From DATAVB01 sp040414495 (GTDB lineage Bacteria > Actinomycetota > Actinomycetes > Mycobacteriales > QHCD01), in assembly GCA_040414495.1 (NCBI GenBank), contig JBEDUI010000071.1, positions 1 through 64,000 of the forward strand: a stretch of 64,000 bases of DNA, written 5' to 3'. The number at the start of each line of letters is the position of its first letter. Within the stretch, counting starts at the first letter, position 1. The notes under the pieces are model-generated. The model was given only the letters and a program-made list of their open reading frames with translations, was not told where the DNA came from and ran no database searches. Shown here piece after piece: positions 1 to 7,914 of the stretch. A program made the translations under genes and the position numbers.

Positions 1-461
1 CCCCCGCCGCCCTGGTGATCAGCGACAACGTTGCCGGTGCGATCCGCACCGATGCTTATGTGAACGCCGCACCGCGCCGGGCGCCGGGCGGCTCGGGCGC
101 GGTGGAGCTACGCAGCTCGGGCACGACGGGGCCAGCCAAGCTGGTCCGGCTGAGCGAGAAACAGTTGCTGTGCACGGCGACCAACGTCGCCCGCCACCAT
201 CGCATCGTGCCCGGCGAGCGAGGCCTTTCGCCGCTGCCGCTGTTCCACATCAACGCCGAGGTGGTCGGGTTGCTGGCCACGCTCGTCGGCGGCGCCACAC
301 TGGTGCTGGACGGGCCGGCCAACCTGCCGCGGGTCCGGTTCGTCCGCTCAGCCTCGGCGCCGCTGCCGGAAACCACCCGCCGGGCGTTCGAGGCCCGGTT
401 CGGCGTGCCGGTGATCGAGAGCTACGGCATGACCGAGGCGGCCAGCCAGATCACGGTCTTC
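1..461 (+). pseudogene. Acyl-CoA/AMP ligase remnant, cut at window edge
   Basis: The reading frame is open from the window edge, so the beginning lies outside. It carries the ANL-superfamily P-loop motif SSGTTGPAK, the PLFHINAEV segment and the ESYGMTEAASQIT adenylate-binding motif. Two features say it is broken. First, the stretch between the glycine-rich LVGGATLVLDG and RVRFVRSASAPLP lacks the roughly 35-40 residues (the ...W..AVPT.. region) that separate these motifs in family members. Second, the protein stops being a ligase right after the GMTEA motif, so the C-terminal ATP-binding and catalytic-lysine domain is absent, and the frame runs straight into an acyltransferase. No ligase activity is expected. 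An assembly collapse is an alternative explanation. Confidence 0.7.
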
Positions 462-1615
462 ATGAGCCGCCGGCCCTACCTACCACCGCAGCTGGACCTG
501 ATCCGCGCGGTGACGTTCAGCTGCGTCGTACTCGTACACGTACTGCTCTACACCGCGCTGCCCACCAGCATCCCGGCGTACGCGATGGTCCAGTTGCTGC
601 ATTTCACCCGCGAAACCTTTTTCGCGCTGACCGCGTTCGTACTGTGCTACACCCAGTACGGAAAACTTTTGCAACCCTGGCGATTCCGGGCCCGCCGCTA
701 CGCGCTGGTCCTGCCGGCATATGTATTGTGGAATGTGCTGTACACGATCGCGACCGAGATCTCGACGCACGGCAGCACGGGAACGTTCACGAAAAACTTG
801 CTGCACAATATCGGCACCGGCTATTGGCATCTGTATTTTGTCTTCGTGATGATGCAGTTGTATTTGATGTTTCCGCTGCTGTGGTGGCTGGTACGTAAAA
901 CGCAGGGTCATCACCTGCTGCTGTTGGTAGGCAGCCTGGCGTTCGAGCTGGTCCTGATGGCGTACCTGCGGTACGACTGGCCCACCGGCGGCGTGTTCTC
1001 GTATCTGCGGGAGATGTGCCGTAGCAACCGCTTTCTGCTGCCGTATCAGGGGTACATCATTGCCGGCGCGCTCGCGGCTGTCCACATTGAACAGTTCCAC
1101 GCGTGGATACGGCGTTCTCCCAAAATGGTGGGCATTGGTGTGGCCGGGGCGGCCGGAATGACCCTGGCAGTCTATTTCCAGCGGCTCGGCGATGGCGCGT
1201 CGCCGGGCACGGCGCGGACATATTCCAACCAGTGATGGTGCTGTGGAATCTGGCCGCGGTGGTCGGACTGTATCTGCTGGGTGTCCGGTGGAACGAGCGG
1301 GCTACGGCCCGCGGGCGCGCGGCCATGCGCTGGGGTTCGGATGTCTCGTTCGGCGTCTATCTGGCTCATCCGATGGTGCTGTTCTATCTGCTGCCGGCAT
1401 TGCAGCTGAGCCAGGGACCGCGCTCGGTCGGCCAACCCTGGGACACCCTGTTTTCGCTGGCCCTCACGCTGGGCCTGGCCACCGCGTTCAGCGCGCTGGC
1501 GCAGCACACCCCGCTGGCGAAAGCGCTGACCGGGCGAGCCGGCAACCCATTCCCGCACCGGTATCACCGCCCGGTCAACCCGCGAAATCAACCCGGGCAC
1601 CAACCCACGGGCTGA
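462..1615 (+). pseudogene. Acyltransferase-3 family membrane protein, frameshifted
   Basis: From the in-frame ATG at 462 (MSRRPYLPPQLDLIRAVTF) the product looks like an acyltransferase-3 (OafA/WecH-like) multi-pass membrane protein, with the usual N-terminal RPYLP.LDLIRA motif and many hydrophobic segments. Reading continues in one frame to about 1210, then must move to another: the first frame stops at 1235, while the homologous continuation (DIFQPVMVLWNLAAVVG and WGSDVSFGVYLAHPMVLFY) is read to 1615. Removing one CG dinucleotide from the GCGCG run at 1212-1216 restores SPGTADIFQPVM, so a 2-bp CG duplication is the likely lesion. The family acylates sugars or peptidyl groups at the membrane. 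Real mutation and sequencing error cannot be separated here. Confidence 0.7.
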
Positions 1616-1649
1616 CGTTTCGCGGGTCGGGATCTGGGACGCTGCAACC

Positions 1650-2861
1650 ATGACAGGCACCGAGTCCGCCCGGGTCCGGGCCGCCCAGTCCCGGACCCGC
1701 GAACGCCGCAGCCAGCGGATGTCCCGGCTGGAACCGCTGGGCTGGGCGACCATCATCGTCGTCGTGGCCTCCGCCCTCACCTCGAAGCCGACCGCTTCCG
1801 GGCACGGCACCGGCTTGGCGGTGACGATCGCCTTGGGCGTCTACGTACTGTCCCTGATTGCTGCCATCTACATCGCCAACAGCGACGCCGCCATGGGATG
1901 GCAGGTCGCCGTGACCGTGCTGCTCGGTGCCAGTGGAATCGTGATGGCCGCGTTGCAGCCCAGCGGTGCGTCAGTGATCGGACCCAGCGTCGCCGTGTGG
2001 CTGGCTACGATACGGCTCCGCCCGCCAGTCTTGGCCTGGGGTCTGGCCGGCGCGATCACCGCAGCGCTGGCGGTGGCCGAGGCGACCGCGGTGCACGCCA
2101 TCGCCGAAGCGGTCGCCGCCTCAGTCCTGCTGTGCCTTGTGCTGGGGATGATGGGCCACTTCGTACGGCGCTCGCACGAGAGCGAGGAACGGGCCGAGAT
2201 CCTGTTGGCACAGCTGCAGGATGCCCGCGAAGCCGAAGCCGAAGCGGCCGTCGTTGCCGAGCGGGGTCGTATCGCCGGCGAATTGCACGACGTGTTAGCG
2301 CATTCCCTGTCCGGGCTGGCGATCCAAATCGAGGGAGCCCGGATGCTGGCCGAGCGGGAGCAGGTCAGTCCGCGGTTGCGCCAGACCATCGGTCGGTCGG
2401 CCGAGTTGGTGAAGGACGGTTTGCGTGAGGCCAAACAGGCCGTCGGCGCACTGCGGGGTGAGGCCATGCCTGGCCTCGACGGCCTGCCCGCCCTGGTGGA
2501 CCAGTTCGGCCGGGACGCCAATATCCGGGTCGATGTGGTGATGGAAGGTACGGCCCGCACGCTGCCGCGAGAGGCCGAGGTCGCGCTCTACCGCGGGGCG
2601 CAGGAGGCGTTGACCAACGTGGCCCGGTACGCCCCGGGGACGACCGCGACGGTCCAACTTTCGTACGACATCGATACGGTCAGGTTGATCATCGAGGACA
2701 CCGGACCGGCCGCGGATGTCGAGCGGCCGGCCAGCCTGGCCGGCGCGGGAGGCGGGAACGGGCTCGCCGCGATGCGGGAACGGGTCGAAGCGGTCGGCGG
2801 TAGCCTGCACGCCGGGCCGGTCTCGGACGGGTGGCGCGTAAAGCTGGAGGTGCCGGCATGA
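1650..2861 (+). CDS. Sensor histidine kinase, NarL/DesK type
   Basis: A 403-residue membrane sensor kinase of the HisKA_3 class. After a basic N-terminus there are about five hydrophobic segments (residues ~31-170) with little extracytoplasmic sequence, then a coiled linker rich in E/A/R (175-205). The dimerisation box ERGRIAGELHDVLAHSLSG carries the phospho-acceptor His213. The GHKL ATPase domain shows the N-box GAQEALTNVARYA (Asn323), DTG (350-352) and a glycine-rich GGGNGLAAMRERVEAVGG lid. The stop overlaps the ATG of the response regulator (ATGA), so the pair is translationally coupled. The stimulus is unknown; intramembrane-sensing kinases of this layout often monitor the envelope. Confidence 0.93.
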   Translation: MTGTESARVRAAQSRTRERRSQRMSRLEPLGWATIIVVVASALTSKPTASGHGTGLAVTIALGVYVLSLIAAIYIANSDAAMGWQVAVTVLLGASGIVMAALQPSGASVIGPSVAVWLATIRLRPPVLAWGLAGAITAALAVAEATAVHAIAEAVAASVLLCLVLGMMGHFVRRSHESEERAEILLAQLQDAREAEAEAAVVAERGRIAGELHDVLAHSLSGLAIQIEGARMLAEREQVSPRLRQTIGRSAELVKDGLREAKQAVGALRGEAMPGLDGLPALVDQFGRDANIRVDVVMEGTARTLPREAEVALYRGAQEALTNVARYAPGTTATVQLSYDIDTVRLIIEDTGPAADVERPASLAGAGGGNGLAAMRERVEAVGGSLHAGPVSDGWRVKLEVPA

Positions 2862-3520
2862 CGGTCAAGGTGCTCATCGCCGACGACCAGCGGGTCGTGC
2901 GCGAGGGCCTGGCCATGCTGGTCGGTCTGATCGACGGGATCGAGGTCGTCGGTGCGGCGGCCGATGGCGCCGAGGCGGTCCAGCTGGCCCGATCGATCCG
3001 GCCCGACGTGGTGTTGATGGACCTGCGGATGCCCGGCCTGGACGGGGTCGGGGCGACGACCGCTCTGCATGAGGAGCTGCCTTCGGTCCGGGTTTTGGTG
3101 CTCACCACGTACGCCGACGAGCAGTCGATCATGCCGGCGTTGCGGGCGGGCGCGGCCGGGTACCTGACCAAGGACGCCAGCGCCGAACAGATCGAAGCCG
3201 CGATCCGGGCCGTACACGCCGGGCAGACGCACCTCGACCCGGCTGTGCAGGAACAGTTGGTCAGCGCCGTACTGAACCAACCTTCGGCGCCGGTGGTCGA
3301 GCCGGTCGACGGGCTCACCTCCCGCGAAGCCGAGGTGCTCAGCCTGATCGCCGCCGGCCTGTCCAACACCGAGATCGGCGAACGGCTGGTGCTCAGCAAC
3401 GCGACGGTCAAGACGCACATCAACCGGATCTTCGCCAAGGTCGGAGCGCGCGACCGGGCCCAGGCCGTTCGTTACGCCTACCAGCACGGCCTGGCCACCC
3501 CGCCGAATCAAGGGGCCTGA
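2858..3520 (+). CDS. Response regulator, NarL/LuxR family
   Basis: A 220-residue response regulator. The start is the ATG at 2858, which overlaps the kinase stop. The receiver domain begins VKVLIADDQRVVREGL with the acidic pair at residues 9-10, phospho-acceptor Asp55 in VVLMDLRMPG, the TT switch in LVLTTYADE and the conserved lysine in GYLTKDAS. A LuxR-type helix-turn-helix follows (LTSREAEVLSLIAAGLSN... and NATVKTHINRIFAKVGARDR). It is the cognate partner of the upstream DesK-type kinase. The targets are unknown; the genes are followed by a palindromic repeat and a convergent gene. Confidence 0.95.
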   Translation: MTVKVLIADDQRVVREGLAMLVGLIDGIEVVGAAADGAEAVQLARSIRPDVVLMDLRMPGLDGVGATTALHEELPSVRVLVLTTYADEQSIMPALRAGAAGYLTKDASAEQIEAAIRAVHAGQTHLDPAVQEQLVSAVLNQPSAPVVEPVDGLTSREAEVLSLIAAGLSNTEIGERLVLSNATVKTHINRIFAKVGARDRAQAVRYAYQHGLATPPNQGA

Positions 3521-3561
3521 CCACATCGCTGGGCGACTGCCGTCTCTCACCCCTCACGCAA

Positions 3562-3635
3562 TGTTGATCATGAAGTTTGCTGCGCGACACGCCGATGACA
3601 CGCCGAGAATTTCGTCGGGAACTTCATGATCAACA
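3562..3635. repeat. Palindromic dispersed repeat, copy 1
   Basis: A 72-bp core (3563-3634) with perfect 15-bp terminal inverted repeats GTTGATCATGAAGTT / AACTTCATGATCAAC, plus one more outer T-A pair. The middle holds a direct repeat, GACACGCCGA twice, 11 bp apart. A second copy of the same length lies in the opposite orientation at 59847-59920 with 8 mismatches over the 72 bp. It sits between two convergent genes (response regulator and CE15 enzyme). It has no coding capacity and no transposase, so it resembles a REP or MITE-like element. Confidence 0.85.
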
Positions 3636-3672
3636 ATCGCAGGGTCGGCGCCCATCAAGGCGAGTCGACCGG

Positions 3673-4767
3673 TCAGGGCAGCCAGCGTTGCAGGTAATCC
3701 AGCCAGTGCGACCAGTCCTCTGTGGTCACGCTGTGCCCGCCGGTACGCAGATACGAACCGAGCCGGCCCGAGCTCACCCCGGGCTGTTCGCTCAGTCCGT
3801 CCAGGCCGGAACCCGCCATCATCCGGTACACCGGATCGGCCCCGCGCAGCATGTCCCGCTGACCGGGCGGGTCGGCCCACAGATCCTCGGTGCCGTTGGA
3901 GAGCAGCACCGGCCGCGGCGCGCACAATGCCAGCAACTCGTGCTGATCCACCGGCAGATCGGCCACATTGCTACCGGCAGCGGCGTATGCGCCACAGAAC
4001 CAGTGTGGGAACCGGCTCGTGATCGCGGCGACGCTCTCGCTGTGCGCGGCGGCCCACTCCGATTGCCGGGACGGGGCCGCGCCACCGCAGCCGGACTGGG
4101 CCGGGATGACCGCCGCGAACCGTTCGTCGAACGCGGCCGCCAGCAACGCCGTCTTGCCCAGCCGGGAATGCCCGGTCACCGCGATCCGAGCCGGGTCGAC
4201 CTGCCCGTCGGCAACGATCAACTCCAACGCCCGCGACGCCGTCCAGGCCCAGGCCATCAACGTCGCCGTGCCGGCCTCGCCCTCGCGGTACGTCGGCCAC
4301 AACTGCGCGAGCCGGGCCGCGGCTGGTTCGGCATCATCGGGCACAACGTCGCCAACGCAGACGGTCGCGTACGCCCAACCCCGCGCCAGCGCCTCCTCCG
4401 CGCCGATCAGCCGCCGCCCGTTCACCGACTCGAACACCGCGCGGTTGCCGAGCAGATTCAGCACCAACACGCAACCCGGTGGTCTTTCACTTTCCGACGG
4501 CAGCAGGAGCAACACCGAAACCGTGCAGTCCTCGTACCGCTGGAAAAGCTCGCGCCCGTTACCGTCAGCCGGGCGAACGGTCGGTGCCGGCGTGCTGCGT
4601 GGATCCGGCGGGCGATATCCGTAGACATGCCGTTCGAACAGGCCCAGCAACTCGGTACGCCGGGCCGACCAACCCTCGAAATCGCCTACCGGCCGGCCGT
4701 CGCCATCAATCAACGGATCGGGAAACCCGCTCAGCTCCGCGGAAGCAGCCACCATCAGTCCCTCCAT
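3673..4767 (-). CDS. CE15 glucuronoyl-esterase-like alpha/beta hydrolase
   Basis: A 364-residue alpha/beta hydrolase resembling carbohydrate esterase family 15, which cleaves esters between 4-O-methyl-glucuronoyl side chains of xylan and lignin alcohols. The nucleophile elbow is VTGHSRLGKTALL (Ser201). The family landmark LPVDQHELLALCAPRPVLL (271-289) and a candidate catalytic histidine in RTGGHSV (His345) are present. The canonical acid in the fungal enzymes lies in PQESG; here the motif reads IPAQSGCGG, so Gln224 replaces Glu. An alternative acid is available in NGTEDLWADP (Glu294, Asp295 or Asp299), matching the non-canonical site known in bacterial CE15 members. No clear signal peptide is seen, so it may act on imported fragments. 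It is last in a minus-strand run starting at 10231. Confidence 0.8.
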   Translation of the reverse strand: MEGLMVAASAELSGFPDPLIDGDGRPVGDFEGWSARRTELLGLFERHVYGYRPPDPRSTPAPTVRPADGNGRELFQRYEDCTVSVLLLLPSESERPPGCVLVLNLLGNRAVFESVNGRRLIGAEEALARGWAYATVCVGDVVPDDAEPAAARLAQLWPTYREGEAGTATLMAWAWTASRALELIVADGQVDPARIAVTGHSRLGKTALLAAAFDERFAAVIPAQSGCGGAAPSRQSEWAAAHSESVAAITSRFPHWFCGAYAAAGSNVADLPVDQHELLALCAPRPVLLSNGTEDLWADPPGQRDMLRGADPVYRMMAGSGLDGLSEQPGVSSGRLGSYLRTGGHSVTTEDWSHWLDYLQRWLP

Positions 4768-4791
4768 TTGACGCTCGCGGGCAATAATTCC

Positions 4792-5352
4792 CTACGGACG
4801 GCCGGTCCGGAAGATGCGAAGGTCGGCCGGTACCAGGCTGTACAGCAGGAGATCGGTTCGACCGCCGTGAATAATGCCGGCATTTCGCTTCGTGCCTTCC
4901 AGAACAAAGCCCGATTTTTCGGCGACACGTTGCGAGGCGATATTCTTCACTGCGGCAACAAGCTCGATACGTTCGAAGCCCTGCTCTCGGATCGCCCAAC
5001 CAGTCAGTTGCAGCACGGCGTCCGAGGCGATTCCCCGGCCGGTTGCCCACGGCGAAACCCAATAGCCCACCTCGGTGGTACGGCTTCGCCAGTCGGTCCG
5101 CTTCAAGCTGATACAGCCGATGCAGTCGTCGCCGTCGGTAATGGCCAGATGAATGCCGTCGCCGGCGACACGCAGCGCCTCAGCCTGGTTCAGACACCAG
5201 TCGGTGGCGTGTTCGGCCGTATATGGCCGCGGTAAGGGCAACCAACGCTGAACCGACTCATCCGAGCACGACCGCGCTACTGAATCGATGTCGCCATTGT
5301 GAAACGGCCGTAGCTGCGCCGTCGCGCCGGACAGTTCGATCAGAGGAAACAT
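4792..5352 (-). CDS. GNAT N-acetyltransferase, RimJ/RimL type
   Basis: A 186-residue GNAT protein. It shows the RimJ/L-type N-terminus (TAQLRPFHNGDIDSVARSCSD), the central VGYWVSPWATGRGIASDAV segment holding the acetyl-CoA pyrophosphate loop (ATGRGIA), and the late NIASQRVAEKSGFVLEGTKR motif. The start ATG at 5352 shares a base with the helicase stop (TAATG), so translation is coupled to the helicase gene. The acceptor cannot be predicted; family members acetylate ribosomal protein N-termini or small amines. The pairing with an RNA helicase makes a ribosome- or RNP-linked role conceivable, but this is inference. Confidence 0.88.
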   Translation of the reverse strand: MFPLIELSGATAQLRPFHNGDIDSVARSCSDESVQRWLPLPRPYTAEHATDWCLNQAEALRVAGDGIHLAITDGDDCIGCISLKRTDWRSRTTEVGYWVSPWATGRGIASDAVLQLTGWAIREQGFERIELVAAVKNIASQRVAEKSGFVLEGTKRNAGIIHGGRTDLLLYSLVPADLRIFRTGRP

Positions 5353-7862
5353 TACAGCTGGCCGACATCGGTAATTGTGACGACCGCGGTGCCGATCTGA
5401 TCGGATGCGGCCAGGTCGACCTCGGCGCTGATGCCCCAGTCGTGGTCGCCGGCCGGGTCGTCGAAGATCTGGCGCACCACCCATTTTCCGGGCTGTTGGT
5501 CGATGATCAGCAACGCCGGGCCGCGAGCGTCCGCGCCGGTGCCAATCTCGTCGTATTCGGCGAAATACGGTTCGATCGCGTCGGCCCAGGCCTGCGCGTC
5601 CCAACCCGTATCCGAATCCAGTTCACCCAATTCGGCATACCGACGACGGGCGGCCAGTTCGACCCGGCGGAACAACGCATTGCGGACCAGCACCCGGAAC
5701 GCGCGCTTGTTCGCCGTCACCGCGGGCGGTTTCTCCTCCAGCGGTGTGCTCGAAACAACCTCGGCCGGGTTACGCAACGCCTCCCATTCCTCCAGCAGGC
5801 TCGAGTCGATCTGCCGAACCGTCTCGCCCAGCCATTCGGTGATGTCGTCGATTTCCTCGGTTTTCGCTTCCTCCGGCACCGTCTGTTTCAACGCCTTGTA
5901 CGCATCAGCGAGATAACGCAGCACCAGGCCTTCGGAGCGGGCCAGCCGGTAAAACGAAATGTAGTCGGCGAATGTCATCGCCTCCTCGTACATTTCCCGC
6001 GCCACCGATTTCGGCGCCAACTCGTAGTCGGCGATCCACGGGTGACCGCGCCGGTAGATCTCGTACGCTCCCTCGAGCAGTTCGGCCAACGGCTGTGGAT
6101 ACGTGATCTCCTCCAGCCGCTCCATGCGTTCCTCGTACTCGATCCCGTCGGCCTTCATTTGCGCAACCGCGTCGCCTTTGGCCCGGGACAATTGCGCGGA
6201 CAGCACCTGGCGTGGGTTTTCCAATGTGGACTCGATGACCGACAGCACGTCCAAGGCGTATGTCGGCGATTCGGAATCCAGCAGTTCGATCGCGGCCAGG
6301 GCGAACGGCGAAAGCGGCTGGTTCAGCGCGAAATCCAGCTGCAGATCGCTCGGAACCCGTACGATCCGGCCCAACTCGTCCGGCTCGTCCAGCCGTTCCA
6401 CGACACCGGCGGCCAGCAACGCCCGGTAGATCGCGATCGCCCGCCGGATATGGCGGATCTGGGCCGACCGGTCCTCGTGATTGTCGGTCAGCAGCGAGCG
6501 CATCGCCTCGAACGCGTTGCCCGGTCGGTTGATCACGCCGAGCAGCATCGAATGGCTGACCTCGAAGCTGGAGGTCAACGCCTCCGGCGGCGCGTCGACC
6601 AGCCGCTCGAACGTCGGCTTACCCCACGACACGAAACCCTCCGGCGGCTTTTTCCGTACCACCTTGCGTTTCTTTTTCGGATCGCCGGCCTTGATCAGCG
6701 CCTTTTCGTTCTCGATGACATGTTCGGGCGCCTGTACGACGACGTTGCCGACGGTGTCGTATCCGGCCCGTCCGGCCCGGCCGGCGATTTGATGAAATTC
6801 GCGCGCCTTGAGCAAGCGGGTCCGCTCACCGTCGTATTTGGACAGTGCGGTGAACACGACCGTCCTAATAGGAACGTTGATACCGACCCCGAGCGTGTCG
6901 GTGCCGCAGATGACCTTGAGCAGACCCTCCTGCGCTAAGAGTTCGACCAGCCGCCGGTATTTCGGCAGCATTCCGGCGTGATGCACGCCGATGCCGTGCC
7001 GGACCAAACGGGAGAGCGTATTGCCAAAGCCGGCCGCGAATCGGAAACCGCCAATGAGCTCCGCGATGGCCTGCTTCTCCTCGCGGGTGCAGACGTTGAT
7101 GCTCATCAGCGCCTGGGCCCGTTCGATCGCGGCGGCCTGGGTGAAGTGCACGACGTAAATCGGCGCCTCGTGGCTTTGCAGCAGATCGGTCAATGTCTCG
7201 TGCAGCGGTGTCATCGCGAACGAGAAATGCAGCGGCACCGGACGCTCGCCCGAGGCCACCACCGCCGTACTGCGCCCGGTTCGCCGGGTCAGGTCCTTCT
7301 CGAACCGGCTGACATCCCCGAGCGTCGCCGACATGAGAACGAACTGCACGTCCGGCAACTCCAGCAACGGCACCTGCCAGGCCCAGCCGCGCTCGGGTTC
7401 GGCATAGAAGTGGAACTCGTCCATCACGACTTGACCCACGTCAGCCGCGGCGCCCTCGCGCAGGGCCATGTTGGCCAGGATCTCGGCGGTGCAACAGATG
7501 ATCGGCGCGCCGGCGTTGACCGCGCTGTCGCCGGTCATCATGCCGACGTTCTCCGGGCCGAACGTGTCGCACAACGCGAAGAACTTCTCCGACACCAGGG
7601 CCTTGATCGGCGCGGTGTAGAAGCTGCGCCGGCCCTGAGCCATCGCCACGAAATGCGCACCGGTGGCGACCAGGCTCTTCCCCGATCCGGTCGGAGTGGA
7701 CAGGATGACGTTGGAGCCGGAGACCACCTCGATCAGTGCCTCGGTCTGCGCCGGGTAGAGCTCGAAGCCAGCATCACTGGCCCAACTGGCGAATGCGTCG
7801 AAGAGAGCGTCGGGGTCGGGGTCGGCCGGCAACCGGTCGACAAGCGTGGCGCGATCAGTCAT
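5352..7862 (-). CDS. DExH-box RNA helicase with DUF3516-type C-terminus
   Basis: An 836-residue superfamily 2 helicase resembling the Ski2-like actinobacterial group with a DUF3516 tail. Motif I is STPTGSGKS, motif II is DEFH (in VVMDEFHFYAEPERGW), motif III is MSATLGD, motif V lies in VICGTDTLGVGINVP and motif VI is QIAGRAGRAGYD. The C-terminal half (about residue 470 onward) is acidic and helical, typical of the extension in this family. The start at 7862 (MTDRATLVDRLP) gives the family-like N-terminus. Longer upstream reading frames would run into the MFS gene. The stop overlaps the GNAT start. The likely role is ATP-driven RNA unwinding in the cytoplasm, substrate unknown. Confidence 0.92.
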   Translation of the reverse strand: MTDRATLVDRLPADPDPDALFDAFASWASDAGFELYPAQTEALIEVVSGSNVILSTPTGSGKSLVATGAHFVAMAQGRRSFYTAPIKALVSEKFFALCDTFGPENVGMMTGDSAVNAGAPIICCTAEILANMALREGAAADVGQVVMDEFHFYAEPERGWAWQVPLLELPDVQFVLMSATLGDVSRFEKDLTRRTGRSTAVVASGERPVPLHFSFAMTPLHETLTDLLQSHEAPIYVVHFTQAAAIERAQALMSINVCTREEKQAIAELIGGFRFAAGFGNTLSRLVRHGIGVHHAGMLPKYRRLVELLAQEGLLKVICGTDTLGVGINVPIRTVVFTALSKYDGERTRLLKAREFHQIAGRAGRAGYDTVGNVVVQAPEHVIENEKALIKAGDPKKKRKVVRKKPPEGFVSWGKPTFERLVDAPPEALTSSFEVSHSMLLGVINRPGNAFEAMRSLLTDNHEDRSAQIRHIRRAIAIYRALLAAGVVERLDEPDELGRIVRVPSDLQLDFALNQPLSPFALAAIELLDSESPTYALDVLSVIESTLENPRQVLSAQLSRAKGDAVAQMKADGIEYEERMERLEEITYPQPLAELLEGAYEIYRRGHPWIADYELAPKSVAREMYEEAMTFADYISFYRLARSEGLVLRYLADAYKALKQTVPEEAKTEEIDDITEWLGETVRQIDSSLLEEWEALRNPAEVVSSTPLEEKPPAVTANKRAFRVLVRNALFRRVELAARRRYAELGELDSDTGWDAQAWADAIEPYFAEYDEIGTGADARGPALLIIDQQPGKWVVRQIFDDPAGDHDWGISAEVDLAASDQIGTAVVTITDVGQL

Positions 7863-7914
7863 GGTCCTTCGATCGTGCCAATCCCAGGCCCGCCACGTCG
7901 AGCCGGGCCTCCTA

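Noticed and set aside
3562..3635. Palindromic element considered as an insertion sequence
   Set aside because: Only 72 bp, no transposase; better described as a REP/MITE-like repeat.
3577..5235. Long open frame (552 codons) on the plus strand over the CE15-like gene
   Set aside because: Arginine/proline/glutamine-rich composition typical of antisense shadow; the minus-strand esterase motifs are convincing.
5223..6938. Long open frame (571 codons) on the plus strand
   Set aside because: It lies entirely opposite the GNAT and helicase genes, which have clear motifs; it is a by-product of GC-rich codons and has no recognisable domain.
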